The position numbers and the translations under genes are program-made. Source: Streptomyces sp. SW4 (lineage in GTDB: Bacteria > Actinomycetota > Actinomycetes > Streptomycetales > Streptomycetaceae). Taken from it: a stretch of 64,000 nt of DNA. Positions 8,812 through 19,349 of the stretch are shown here, piece by piece. Numbering within the stretch: position 1 is the stretch's first letter; each line of letters begins with the position of its first letter. Where the stretch lies: contig QKWM01000001.1 in the NCBI GenBank assembly GCA_003248315.1, positions 248,001-312,000 of the forward strand. The letters run 5' to 3'. Below the pieces are notes generated by a model that did not search any database, was not told where the DNA came from, and saw nothing but the letters and a program-made list of their open reading frames with translations.

Positions 8812-10833
8812 ATGACAGCGACGACCGACGGAAGCACCGGGGCCACCCTGCCGCCCCGCGCAGCCGCGGCCAGCGAAACCGACAGCCAAGCCCCCGAAGC
8901 GGCCGGGGTACAGCAGGCAGCCGCACACGCCGTCCGGCGCGCCACCGACTTCCTGCTCTCGCGGCAGGACGCGGAGGGCTGGTGGAAGGGCGACCTCGAG
9001 ACGAACGTCACCATGGACGCCGAGGACCTCCTGCTCCGCCAGTTCCTGGGCATCCTGGACGAGGACACGACCCGCGCCGCCGCCCTGTTCATCCGCGGCG
9101 AGCAGCGCGAGGACGGCACCTGGGCCACCTTCTACGGCGGACCCGGCGAACTGTCCACCACCATCGAGGCCTACGTTGCCCTGCGGCTGGCCGGCGACTC
9201 GCCCGACGACCCCCACATGGCGCGGGCCTCCGCCTGGATCCGCGACCAGGGCGGCATCGCCGCCTCCCGGGTCTTCACCCGGATCTGGCTCGCCCTGTTC
9301 GGCTGGTGGAAGTGGGAGGACCTGCCCGAACTCCCGCCCGAGCTGATCTGGTTCCCCAGCTGGATGCCGCTCAACATCTACGACTTCGGCTGCTGGGCCC
9401 GGCAGACCATCGTCCCGCTGACGATCGTCTCGGCCAAACGCCCGGTGCGCCCCGCGCCCTTCGCCCTCGACGAGCTGCACACCGACCCCGCCCGCCCCAA
9501 CCCGCCGAGGCCGCTCGCCCCGGTCGCGAGCTGGGACGGCGCCTTCCAGCGGCTCGACAAGGGGCTGCACGCGCTGCGCCGGGCGGTGCCGAAGCGGCTG
9601 CGCCGGGCCGCGATGAACACCGCCGCCCGCTGGATCATCGAACGCCAGGAGAACGACGGCTGCTGGGGCGGCATCCAGCCCCGGCCGTCTACTCGGTGAT
9701 CGCCCTCTACCTGCTCGGCTACGACCTCGAACACCCCGTCATGCGCGAGGGCCTGAAGTCGCTGGACCGGTTCGCGGTGTGGCGCGAGGACGGCGCCCGG
9801 ATGATCGAGGCCTGCCAGTCCCCGGTCTGGGACACCTGCCTCGCGACCATCGCCCTCGCCGACGCCGGCGTGCCCGCCGACCACCCGCAGCTGGTGAAGG
9901 CCGCCGACTGGATGCTCGGCGAGCAGATCGTGCGCCCCGGCGACTGGTCGGTGCGCCGCCCCGGACTGCCGCCCGGCGGCTGGGCGTTCGAGTTCCACAA
10001 CGACAACTACCCCGACATCGACGACACCGCCGAGGTGGTCCTCGCGCTGCGCCGCGTCGCCCACCACGACCCGAGCGGGTGGAGAAGGCCATCGGGCGCG
10101 GGGTGCGCTGGAACCTCGGCATGCAGTCGAAGAACGGGGCCTGGGGCGCGTTCGACGTCGACAACACCAGCCCCTTCCCGAACCGCCTGCCGTTCTGCGA
10201 CTTCGGCGAGGTCATCGACCCGCCGTCCGCCGACGTCACCGCGCACGTCGTCGAGATGCTCGCCGTCGAGGGCCTGGCGCACGACCCGCGCACCCGGCGC
10301 GGCATCGAGTGGCTGCTCGCGGAGCAGGAGGCGGACGGCTCCTGGTTCGGCCGCTGGGGCGTCAACTACGTCTACGGCACCGGCTCCGTCGTCCCCGCCC
10401 TGATCGCGGCCGGCATCCCCGCCTCGCACCCGGCGGTCCGCCGGGCCGTGGCCTGGCTGGAGTCCGTCCAGAACGACGACGGCGGCTGGGGCGAGGACCT
10501 GCGCTCCTACCGGTACGTCAGGGAGTGGAGCGGCAAGGGCGCCTCCACCGCCTCCCAGACGGCCTGGGCGCTGATGGCCCTGCTCGCGGCGGGGAGAGGG
10601 AGTCCAAGGCCGTCGAACGCGGCGTCGAGTGGCTCGCCGCCACCCAGCGGGAGGACGGCTCCTGGGACGAGCCGTACTTCACCGGCACCGGCTTCCCGTG
10701 GGACTTCTCCATCAACTACCACCTCTACCGGCAGGTGTTCCCGCTCACCGCCCTCGGCCGGTACGTCAACGGCGAGCCCGCCGTACTGACGCGGACCGCC
10801 GCCCGGCCACTCGCCGAGGCGAAGGGCAGCTGA
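8812..10833 (+). CDS. shc: Squalene-hopene cyclase (three frameshifts)
   Basis: The cyclase turns squalene into hopene/hopanol at the membrane surface. The catalytic DxDD motif is present as YPDIDDTAEVV, and several QW repeats are visible (for example EWLLAEQEADGSWFGRWG and ESVQNDDGGWGEDL). The gene is read in three frames with single-base losses near 9681 (C-run), 10072 and 10595 (G-run). Adding three bases gives 674 aa, the normal size. A 119-nt gap before it, with GAAGGGGAAG ahead of ATG 8812, may hold an internal promoter. Its stop overlaps the hpnG start. Confidence 0.93.
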
Positions 10834-11473
10834 TGGGCTCCCCGGCCGCCCCGGCCCCGCTGCTGGTCGCCTGCGCGCTCGGCATCGAGCACCTCGCCCT
10901 GCGCGCGGGGGACCGCACCGGGCGGGCGGGCCGGTCACCGTGCTGCGTACGGGCATGGGACCGAAGGCCGCCGAGCGGTCGGTCGGCCGGGTGCTCGCCG
11001 ATCCGGCGTTCGCCGACGCCGCCGTGCTGGCCACCGGCTTCTGCGCCGGGCTGGCCCCCGGCATGCACCCCGGCGACCTGGTCGTCGCCGGGGAGACCCG
11101 GGAACCGCGCGGCACGGTCGCGTGCGTCGGCACCGACCTGCTGGTCAAGGCGCTCACCCGCGCCGTGCCCGGGCGCACGGTGCACACCGGGCCGCTGACC
11201 GGCTCCGACCACGTGGTCCGCGGCCCCGAACGGGCGGACCTGCGGGCCACCGGCGCGATCGCGGTCGACATGGAGTCCGCGGCCACGCTCCTGAGCGCCG
11301 TGCGCACGGGCGCGCGCCCCGTTGCGGCCGTCCGGGTGGTCGTGGACGCTCCGGAACACGAACTCGTCCGCATCGGCACCCTGCGCGGTGGAATATCGGC
11401 TTTCCGTGTTCTTCGCTCCGTACTTCCCGCTTTCTACGAATGGCACCGATCCCTGCTGCTCCCCAGGAGGTGA
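10833..11473 (+). CDS. hpnG: Hopanoid nucleoside phosphorylase HpnG (one frameshift)
   Basis: HpnG removes adenine from adenosylhopane to give (phospho)ribosylhopane. The sequence has nucleoside-phosphorylase features: LVACALGIEHLALR near the start, LRTGMGPKAAERSV, and the ribose-binding VDMESAA segment. One base is missing near 10925; repaired length is 213 aa. Start and stop overlap or touch the neighbouring genes (ATG 10833 overlaps the shc stop; hpnH begins 5 nt after its stop). Its order directly before hpnH is the usual hopanoid arrangement. Confidence 0.82.
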
Positions 11474-11478
11474 GCCAG

Positions 11479-12500
11479 ATGGCCATGCCGCTGCGCCAGT
11501 CCATCAAGGTCGCTACTTACTTGGCCGAACAGAAGCTCAGGCGGCGCGACAAGTTCCCGCTCATCGTCGAGCTGGAACCGCTTTTCGCCTGCAACCTGAA
11601 GTGCGAGGGATGCGGCAAGATCCAGCACCCGGCGGGCGTGCTCAAGCAGCGCATGCCGGTGGCCCAGGCCGTCGGGGCGGTGCTGGAATCCGGTGCCCCG
11701 ATGGTCTCCATCGCCGGCGGCGAGCCGCTGATGCACCCTCAGATCGACGAGATCGTCCGGCAGTTGGTGGCCAAGCGCAAGTACGTCTTCCTGTGCACCA
11801 ACGCCATGCTGCTGCGCAAGAAGATGGACCGCTTCACCCCTCCCCGTACTTCGCGTTCGCCGTGCACATCGACGGGCTGCGCGAGCGGCACGACGAGTCC
11901 GTGGCCAAGGAGGGCGTCTTCGACGAGGCCGTGGCGGCGATCAAGGAGGCCAAGCGGCGCGGCTTCCGGGTCACCACCAACTCCACCTTCTTCAACACCG
12001 ACACCCCCCAGACGGTCGTCGAGGTCCTCAACTACCTCAACGACGACCTGAAGGTCGACGAGATGATGATCTCGCCCGCCTACGCCTACGAGAAGGCACC
12101 CGACCAGGAGCACTTCCTCGGCGTGGAGCAGACCCGCGAGCTGTTCCGCAAGGCCTTCGCGGGCGGCAACCGGCGCCGCTGGCGGCTCAACCACTCCCCG
12201 CTCTTCCTGGACTTCCTGGAGGGCAAGGTGGACTTCCCGTGCACCGCGTGGGCGATCCCGAACTACTCCCTCTTCGGCTGGCAGCGCCCCTGCTACCTGA
12301 TGAGCGACGGGTACGTGTCCACCTACCGGGAGCTGATCGAGGAGACCGACTGGGACAGGTACGGCCGGGGCAAGGACCCGCGCTGCGCCAACTGCATGGC
12401 GCACTGCGGCTACGAACCCACCGCCGTCCTCGCCACGATGGGCTCGCTGAAGGAGTCGCTGCGCGCGATGCGCGAGACGGTCTCCGGACCCCAGGGGTGA
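11479..12500 (+). CDS. hpnH: Adenosylhopane synthase HpnH, radical SAM (one frameshift)
   Basis: HpnH attaches the 5'-deoxyadenosyl group of S-adenosylmethionine to hopene, starting the extended C35 side chain. The radical-SAM cluster motif is [12 protein letters not shown] (CxxxCxxC), followed by the [11 protein letters not shown]-binding motif. A second Cys group near the C-terminus ([13 protein letters not shown]) is typical of HpnH. A perfect AGGAGG lies 9 nt before ATG 11479, within the end of hpnG. One C is missing near 11840; repaired length is 340 aa. Confidence 0.93.
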
Positions 12501-12504
12501 CGTC

Positions 12505-13660
12505 ATGAGCGCCATCCCTCTGGGCGTCCCCGCGGTGCCGGCCCGGCCGGTCGCCGGGCGCCGGAAGAGCCGGCAGATCCAGGTCGGATCGGTGGCGGTG
12601 GGCGGGGACGCCCCGGTGTCCGTGCAGTCGATGACCACGACGCGGACGTCGGACATCGGTGCGACGCTGCAGCAGATCGCGGAGCTGACGGCGTCGGGCT
12701 GCCAGATCGTGCGGGTGGCGTGTCCGACGCAGGACGACGCGGATGCGCTGCCGGTGATCGCGCGGAAGTCGCAGATCCCGGTGATCGCGGACATCCACTT
12801 CCAGCCGAAGTACGTGTTCGCCGCGATCGAGGCGGGCTGTGCGGCGGTGCGGGTGAACCCGGGCAACATCAAGAAGTTCGACGACCAGGTCAAGGAGATC
12901 GCGAAGGCGGCCCGGGACCACGGCACGCCGATCCGGATCGGGGTGAACGCGGGGTCGCTGGACAAGCGGCTGCTGCAGAAGTACGGCAAGGCGACGCCGG
13001 AGGCGCTGGTGGAGTCGGCGCTGTGGGAGGCGTCGCTGTTCGAGGAGCACGACTTCCGGGACATCAAGATCTCGGTGAAGCACAACGACCCGGTGGTGAT
13101 GATCGAGGCCTACCGGCAGCTGGCGGAGCAGTGCGAGTACCCGCTGCATCTGGGGTGACGGAGGCGGGTCCGGCGTTCCAGGGGACGATCAAGTCGGCGG
13201 TGGCGTTCGGTGCGCTGCTCTCGCAGGGCATCGGTGACACGATCCGCGTCTCCCTGTCCGCCCCGCCGGCGGAGGAGGTCAAGGTCGGTATCCAGATCCT
13301 GGAGTCGCTGAACCTGCGGCAGCGGGGGCTGGAGATCGTCTCCTGCCCGTCGTGCGGGCGGGCGCAGGTGGACGTGTACAAGCTGGCCGAGGAGGTCACG
13401 GCGGGGCTGACGGGATGGACGTGCCGTTGCGGGTGGCGGTGATGGGCTGTGTCGTCAACGGTCCGGGTGAGGCGCGGGAGGCCGATCTGGGGGTGGCGTC
13501 CGGGAACGGCAAGGGGCAGATCTTCGTCAAGGGCGAGGTGATCAAGACGGTTCCGGAGTCGAAGATCGTGGAGACGCTGATCGACGAGGCGATGAAGCTC
13601 GCCGAGCAGATGGAGAAGGACGGCGTCGCGCAGGGGGAGCCGGCCGTCACCGTGAGCTGA
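12505..13660 (+). CDS. ispG: 4-hydroxy-3-methylbut-2-enyl diphosphate synthase IspG (two frameshifts)
   Basis: IspG is the penultimate enzyme of the MEP isoprenoid pathway, a 4Fe-4S protein. Visible features are [17 protein letters not shown] at the N-terminus, the Fe-S ligands SCPSCGR and GCVVNGPGE, and IADIHF. Frame breaks lie near 13154 and 13413 (G runs); repaired length is 385 aa. Codon use differs from the flanking genes: Ala, Thr, Pro, Ser and Leu are mostly NNG (GCG, ACG, CCG, TCG, CTG) where the neighbours prefer NNC. This is probably an extra copy beside a housekeeping ispG elsewhere, serving the hopanoid pathway. Confidence 0.93.
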
Positions 13661-13686
13661 CCAGCACGACCGAGAGGGGGCCGAGC

Positions 13687-15603
13687 GTGACGATCCTGGA
13701 GAGCATCCGGCAACCGCGCGACCTGAGGGCGCTGTCCGAGGCGGAACTCGGTGAACTGTCCCAGGAGATCCGTGACTTCCTGATCCGGGCCGTCGCCCGC
13801 ACCGGCGGCCACCTGGGACCCAACCTGGGGTGGTGGAGCTCACCGTCGCCCTGCACCGGGTCTTCGACTCCCCGGTCGACCGCATCCTGTGGGACACCGG
13901 ACACCAGAGCTACGTCCACAAACTCCTGACAGGCCGTCAGGACTTCTCCAAGCTGCGCGGCAAGGGCGGCCTGTCCGGCTATCCCTCACGCGAGGAGTCC
14001 GAGCACGACGTCATCGAGAACAGCCACGCCTCCACCGCGCTCGGCTGGGCCGACGGCCTCGCCAAGGCCCGCCAGGTGCGGGGCGAGGGCGGCCACGTCG
14101 TCGCCGTCGTCGGAGACGGCGCCCTCACCGGCGGCATGGCCTGGGAGGCCCTGAACAACATCGCGGCCGCCAAGGACCGGCCGCTGATCATCGTCGTCAA
14201 CGACAACGAGCGCTCCTACGCCCCGACCATCGGCGGCCTCGCCAACCACCTGGCGGCCCTGCGCACCACCGACGGCTACGAGAAGGTGCTGGCCTGGGGC
14301 AAGGAGGTGCTCCAGCGCACGCCCGTCGTCGGCGGCCCCGTCTACGAGGCCCTGCACGGCGCCAAGAAGGGCTTCAAGGACGCCTTCGCCCCGCAGGGCC
14401 TGTTCGAGGACCTCGGCCTGAAGTACCTCGGCCCGATCGACGGGCACGACATCGGTGCCGTCGAGTCGGCGCTGCGCCGCGCCAAGCGCTTCCACGGGCC
14501 CGTGCTCGTGCACTGCCTCACCGAGAAGGGCCGCGGCTACGCCCCCGCCCTCGCCCACGAGGAAGACCACTTCCACACCGTCGGGTGATGGACCCGCTCA
14601 CCTGCGAGCCGCTCGCCCCGTCCGGCGGGCCGTCCTGGACGTCGGTGTTCAGCGAGGAGATGGTGCGCATCGGCGAGGAACGCGAGGACGTCGTGGCCAT
14701 CACGGCGGCCATGCTGCACCCCGTCGGCCTCGGCGGGTTCGCCGAACGCTTCCCGACCGGGTCTGGGACGTGGGCATCGCCGAGCAGCACGCCGCCGTCT
14801 GCGCGGCCGGACTGGCCACCGGCGGGCTGCACCCGGTCGTCGCCGTCTACGCCACCTTCCTCAACCGGGCCTTCGACCAGCTGCTCATGGACGTCGCCCT
14901 GCACCGCTGCGGCGTGACCTTCGTCCTGGACCGGGCCGGCGTCACCGGCGCCGACGGCCCTCCCACAACGGCATGTGGGACCTGTCCGTCCTCCAGGTCG
15001 TCCCCGGCCTGCGGATCGCCGCGCCGCGCGACGCCGGGCAGCTGCGCGCCCAGCTCCGGGAGGCGGTCGCCGTCGACGACGCGCCGACCCTGCTGCGCTT
15101 CCCGAAGGAGTCCGCCGGCCCGGACGTGCCCGCCGTCGACCGGGTCGGCGGCATGGACGTGCTGCACGCCTCGGAGCGGCCCGAGGTGCTCCTCGTCGCC
15201 GTCGGCGTGATGGCACCGGTCTGCCTGCGGGCCGCCGAGCTGCTCGAGGCGAGGGCATCGGCTGCACCGTGGTGGACCCCGCTGGGTCAAGCCCGTCGAT
15301 CCGGCCCTGCCGCCGCTGGCCGCCCGGCACCGACGGGTGGCCGTCGTCGAGGACAACAGCCGCGCGGCGGGGGTCGGCTCCGCGGTGGCCCTGGCCCTCG
15401 GCGACGCCGGGGTCGACGTCCCCGTGCGGCGTTTCGGCATCCCGGAGCAGTTCCTCGCGCACGCCAAGCGTGCCGAGGTGCTCGCCGACATCGGGCTCAC
15501 GCCCGTCGAGATCGCCGGCCGGATCAGCGCCGGTCTCGCCGTGGAGGAGCGGCGACCGGAGGGCGGCCCACCCGTCGCGTCAGCGCAAGGAGAAACCACA
15601 TGA
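13687..15603 (+). CDS. dxs: 1-deoxy-D-xylulose-5-phosphate synthase (six frameshifts)
   Basis: DXS makes 1-deoxy-D-xylulose 5-phosphate from pyruvate and glyceraldehyde 3-phosphate, the entry step of the MEP pathway. The thiamine diphosphate motif is [25 protein letters not shown] and [10 protein letters not shown] are further DXS landmarks. The reading frame changes six times (near 13828, 14585, 14757, 14960, 15251, 15282), each explained by one lost G or C. Adding six bases gives 640 aa, the standard length. The start is GTG 13687 after a GAGAGGGGG ribosome-binding site. Like ispG it is probably a pathway-dedicated second copy. The stop overlaps the hpnO start. Confidence 0.93.
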
Positions 15604-16981
15604 CCAAGGAGTTCGACCTCGGCGAGCTGCTGGCCGAGCGCGGCGCCGAGCGGTACGAGCTGCACGGCAGGTACGTCAACCCCAGCTGCCGCGCATGCTG
15701 CGCACCATCGGCTTCGACAAGGTCTACGAGCGGGCCGAGGGCGCCTACTTCTGGGACGCGGAGGGCAACGACTACCTGGACATGCTCGCCGGGTTCGGGG
15801 TGATGGGCCTGGGCCGCCACCACCCCGTGGTCCGCAAGGCGCTGCACGACGTCCTCGACGCCTCGCTCGCCGACCTGACCCGCTTCGACTGCCCGCCGCT
15901 GCCCGGACTGCTGGCCGAGCGGCTGCTGTCGTACAGCCCGCATCTGGACAAGGTGTTCTTCGGCAACAGCGGCACCGAGGCGGTGGAGACCGCGCTGAAG
16001 TTCGCCCGGTACGCGACCGGCAGGCCCAGGGTGCTCTACTGCGACCACGCCTTCCACGGGCTGACCACCGGCTCGCTGTCCGTCAACGGCGAGAAGGGTT
16101 CCGGGACGGCTTCGCCCCCTGCTGCCCGACACGGCCGTGCCGCTCGGCGACCTCGACGCGCTGGCCCGGGAGCTGCGCAGGGGCGACGTCGCCGCCCTGA
16201 TCGTCGAGCCGATCCAGGGCAAGGGCGTGCACGAGGCCCCGCCGGGCTATCTGCGCGCCGCCCAGGAACTGCTGCACCGGCACAAGGCGCTGCTCATCGC
16301 CGACGAGGTGCAGACGGGGCTGGGACGGACCGGGACGTTCTACGCGTACCAGGGCGAGGAGGGCGTGGAGCCGGACCTGGTCTGTGTGGCCAAGGCCCTG
16401 TCCGGCGGGTACGTCCCCGTGGGCGCCACCCTCGGCAGGGACTGGATCTTCAAGAAGGTGTTCTCGTCCATGGACCGGGTGCTCGTGCACTCGGCGAGCT
16501 TCGGCTCCAACGCGCAGGCCATGGCCGCCGGGCTCGCGGTGCTGGCCGTGATGGACGACCAGGAGATCGTCGCGGGCGCGGCGGCCGTGGGGGAGCGGCT
16601 GAAGTCCCGGCTGACGGCGATGGTGGACACCTACGAGCTGCTCAGCGACGTACGGGGCCGGGGCTGATGATCGGCATCGAGTTCGGCCGGCCGCGGTCGA
16701 TGAAGCTGCGCAGCCGGTGGACGATGCTCCAGGCGGCCCGCAAGGGGCTGTTCGCCCAGATGGTCGTCGCCCCGCTGCTGCACCGGCACCGCATCCTCAC
16801 CCAGGTCTCCGGCGACCACCTGGAGGTGATCAAGCTGATCCCGCCGCTGATCATCGGGGAACGCGAGGTGGACCGGTTCGTGGACGCCTTCACCGAGGTC
16901 ATGGAGGACGCCCACAACGGCGGCGGGCTGGTGTGGGACTTCGGCAGGACCCTGGTGAAGCAGGCGGTGGCCAACCGCTAG
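15600..16981 (+). CDS. hpnO: Hopanoid-associated class III aminotransferase HpnO (four frameshifts)
   Basis: HpnO is a PLP-dependent aminotransferase linked to formation of aminobacteriohopanetriol. It shows the class III features [18 protein letters not shown], the [13 protein letters not shown] motif around the PLP-binding Asp, and an [10 protein letters not shown] segment. The expected Schiff-base Lys is the one in VAKALSGG. Breaks near 15684, 16099, 16112 and 16660 each correspond to one lost G or C; the repaired protein is 461 aa. It is the last gene of the hopanoid operon, followed by 86 nt containing two palindromes in front of a regulator gene. Confidence 0.9.
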
Positions 16982-17012
16982 CCGGGCGCCCGCCCAGCGC
17001 AGCTGGCGCGGT

Positions 17013-17047
17013 TTGCCTGAGAGGCAAGAAAATTGCCCCACGGGCAA
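17013..17047 (+). promoter_or_regulatory. Two matching 15-bp palindromes, candidate operator
   Basis: TTGCCTGAGAGGCAA (17013-17027) and TTGCCCCACGGGCAA (17033-17047) share the pattern TTGCCnnnnnGGCAA, and their starts are 20 bp apart, close to two helical turns. They lie 20 nt before the ATG of an XRE-cupin regulator. The natural reading is a pair of binding sites for that regulator (autoregulation), possibly also affecting the hopanoid genes. The hairpins could also act as a weak terminator for hpnO. Confidence 0.6.
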
Positions 17048-17067
17048 GGGTGGGGCTCAATGGGGTC

Positions 17068-17690
17068 ATGAGCTCTTCCGAGTCCGCGCCGCCGGACGAG
17101 GCGGCCGACGCCGTGTCCGCCGTGGCACCGCAGCTGCGGTCCCTGCGCCGGCGGGCCGCCCTCACGCTGGAGGCGGCCGCCCGCGCCGCGGGTCTGTCTC
17201 CCGCCCACCTGTCCCGGCTGGAGACCGGGCAGCGCCAGCCCTCGCTGCCGATGCTGCTCGCCCTGGCCCGGATCTACGGTACGACGGTCTCGGAACTGCT
17301 CGGAGAGACCGTCGCGGACCGGGACGCCGTCGTCCGGGCGGCCGGCATGGAGCCGACCCGGGCCGGCGGCTGGACGTACTGGCAGGCCGGTGCCCCGGGC
17401 GCGGGATGCAGGCGCTGCGGGTCCACGTGCCCTACGGCTCCCAGGGGGACATCGTGCGCGTGCACCCCGGTGAGGAGTGGCTCTACGTCCTGCGGGGCCG
17501 GCTGCGGCTGCGCCTCGGCGACACGGTGCACCGGCTCGCGTCCGGCGACAGCGCCCACTTCGACTCGCTGACCCCGCACCGGATCGCCGCCGTCGACACC
17601 GACGGCGTCGACCTGCTGTTCGTCCACACCCTGCTGCAGAGCCCCACGGCCGCCCTGTGCCTGGGCCACACCACCGGAGAGACGCCATGA
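17068..17690 (+). CDS. XRE-family HTH regulator with C-terminal cupin domain (one frameshift)
   Basis: Residues 20-75 form a helix-turn-helix of the XRE type (LRRRAALTLEAAARAAGLSP, then LSRLETGQRQPSLPML). The C-terminal half is a small cupin (HPGEEWLYVLRGRLRLRLGD, then LASGDSAHFDSLTPHR), a sensor fold that usually binds a small ligand. One G is missing near 17400; the repaired protein is 207 aa. Start ATG 17068 follows GGGTGGGG. It sits directly after the hopanoid operon and behind two palindromes, so it may autoregulate. Its stop overlaps the next tiny gene (ATGA). Confidence 0.85.
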
Positions 17691-17806
17691 GCGACATGGA
17701 GGAGAAGTTTCCGCGCGCCCTGTGGGTACGGCTGATCGTCTACATCGCCGTGGGGCATGTCTTCGCGGCCTTCGTCTACCTCCTCTTCGAGGTGGGCGCG
17801 AAGTAG
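17687..17806 (+). CDS. 39-residue single-span membrane protein (DUF6126-like)
   Basis: The frame begins at ATG 17687 overlapping the regulator's stop and encodes 39 residues. A short acidic N-terminus (MSDMEEKFPRALW) is followed by one hydrophobic helix (VRLIVYIAVGHVFAAFVYLL) and a short tail. Overlap with the regulator gene implies coupled translation. From memory similar tiny proteins accompany XRE-cupin regulators in Streptomyces and are annotated DUF6126; this was not tested. Function unknown; a membrane partner or signal for the regulator is possible. Confidence 0.7.
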   Translation: MSDMEEKFPRALWVRLIVYIAVGHVFAAFVYLLFEVGAK

Positions 17807-17881
17807 CCCGGCGGGCGGCCGGGGCCCGGGCCCTGCCGAACGGGCCCTGCCGGAACGGGTCCCGGTCCGACCCGGTCCTGC

Positions 17882-17900
17882 TCGGCCAGGCCCTGGCCGA
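17882..17900. terminator. Possible bidirectional terminator between convergent genes
   Basis: TCGGCCAGG and CCTGGCCGA form a 9-bp inverted repeat around a single base, between the convergent stop codons at 17806 and 17923. Other short repeats of ACAGGACCT type surround it. The tight loop makes the hairpin less than ideal. Confidence 0.4.
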
Positions 17901-17922
17901 ACAGGACCTGGTCGGACAGGAC

Positions 17923-18719
17923 CTAGTCGAGCAGGCGGGCGCGCAGGCGTTCGCGGGTCTCGGGGCGATCTTCAGACCCTGCTCCAGGTAGGTGTCGACG
18001 CCGCCCCAGGTCCGCTCGATCGTCTCGAAGGCCGCGGCCAGGTACTCGGCGCGCGCGTCGAACAGCGGGCTGAGCAGCTCCATGACCTCGGGGGAGTAGG
18101 CCGAGTCCGCGCTGCCGCTGCGGCGCACCTTGTACCGCCGGTGCGCGGCGCCGGACTTCAGGTAGTCCTCGACGATGGCGTCGCGCTCCACGCCCACGGC
18201 GAGCAGCGTCACCGCCACCGACAGGCCGGCCCGGTCCTTCCCGGCGGCGCAGTGCATCAGGGCGGGCACGCTGTCCTCGGCGAGCGCGTGCAGCACCCGC
18301 GAGTGCTCCGCGGTGCGCTCCTTGATGATCATGCGGTAGGACGCGATCATCCGGTCCGCGCCCTGGCCGTCCGCCAGGATCGCCCGGAGCTGGTCGAGGT
18401 CGCCGTCGCGGACCATCTTCCAGAACTCGGCGCCGTCGGCGGGGTCGGACAGCGGCAGGTTCACATTGCGCACGCCCGGCAGCGTGATGTCCGGGCCTTC
18501 CAGCTTCTGGTCGGCCGCGTTGCGGAAGTCGAAGATCGTGTGCAGCCCCAGGGAGCCGAGAAAAGCGGCGTCCTCCGCGGTGGCGTGCGCCAGGTGTCCG
18601 CTGCGGTACAGCACCCCGTGGCGCACGCGCCGGCCGTCCTCGGTCGGCAGTCCGCCCACGTCACGGAAATTGCGCACACCGGCCAGCTCCGGCTCGGTCG
18701 ACGGGACCTGCTGCGTCAC
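17923..18719 (-). CDS. Tyrosine-protein phosphatase, PtpB-like family (one frameshift)
   Basis: The protein has the dual-specificity phosphatase P-loop HCAAGKDRAG (C-x5-R) and begins with AGVRNFRDVGGLPTEDGRRV, the usual N-terminal motif of the Mycobacterium PtpB-like family. It hydrolyses phosphotyrosine or phosphoinositide-type substrates in that family; the substrate here is unknown. The start is GTG 18719, chosen because GGGAGGAG lies 4 nt upstream on the minus strand; an in-frame ATG at 18734 lacks such a site. One base is missing near 17962, and repair gives 265 aa ending LRARLLD. Confidence 0.85.
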
Positions 18720-19157
18720 GGGGACTCCTCCCATTCCGCCCCGCCGGCGCTGCTCGTCGACGGGCACCGACTCGACGATACGGCATCCCTTGCCTGGGGC
18801 AATGAGTTGTCCACAGGCGGCCCGGGGTCCTGACGCGGCGGGCCGGATGTGCCGCTTATTCATTGCTGAGCCGTTCGGGCTTTCTGTCCGAATTGGCGTA
18901 TTGATTCCAACTCGCTCTGGAATAAGGGAGGCTGGAAGAGGGGCGCGTGAGCAGGGTCATATCCGTGACGGTGCGTTGTTCGTCATGCCCACGTAATTCA
19001 TGCGCTTTTCAAGGGTGTTCGCACACGGCGCCACCACAGGAATCGACGGAGTGTGACCGCGTATTCCCCGAAAGGATCAAGCGAAAACCCCGAATCCGGA
19101 AACCGTCGCTTGTTCCTGTGCGTCTTGGTCCCTTACGTTCACCACCGATCCGGACGG
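18720..19157. other. Divergent intergenic region with a stem before the riboswitch
   Basis: This AT-richer stretch separates the phosphatase from the M23 peptidase. It holds an inverted repeat CAAGCGA (19078-19084) / TCGCTTG (19106-19112) just before the riboswitch. TTGTTC (19110-19115) and TTACGT (19133-19138) are 17 bp apart and could be a weak promoter for the riboswitch transcript. No gene is supported here. Confidence 0.35.
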
Positions 19158-19335
19158 ACGCCTAATCCTGCCGCCGCCCGGAGCCCGCACCCACCCACCA
19201 CCCGTACACGGCAGGAGCGGGGACCCACAGGTACAACCGCCTGTTCCGGTCTCCGGAACGGCTAGGGGTAAAGCCGCGCCTCGGTGCGGCCGGGCATCTC
19301 CAGCCCGCACCCGACAGCTCACCTCGCAGGCGCCG
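19158..19335 (+). promoter_or_regulatory. ydaO/yuaA-type riboswitch (cyclic di-AMP sensor)
   Basis: The segment carries the landmarks I know from actinomycete ydaO leaders: ACGCCTAATCCTGCCGCC, then GCAGGAGCGGGGACCCA with CAGGTACAACCG, GGCTAGGGGTAAAGCCGC, GGGCATCTCCAGCCCGCACC, and GACAGCTCACCTCGCAGGCG near the 3' end. CGGCAGGA pairs back to TCCTGCCG, closing a stem. It ends 14 nt before the start codon of a LysM-M23 wall hydrolase, the usual target. In this family c-di-AMP binding generally lowers expression of wall hydrolases; here that is inferred from the class. Confidence 0.88.
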
Positions 19336-19349
19336 GAGAGGAATTCGCC

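Noticed and set aside
13687..15603. Programmed frameshifting in dxs and other genes
   Set aside because: Six shifts in one housekeeping-type gene, all single losses of G or C, and the same pattern across the window fit sequencing error, not recoding.
17013..17047. Two hairpins as a terminator for hpnO
   Set aside because: Stems of five pairs with 5-nt loops are too weak. Matched sequence and helical spacing fit operator sites better, though weak termination cannot be excluded.
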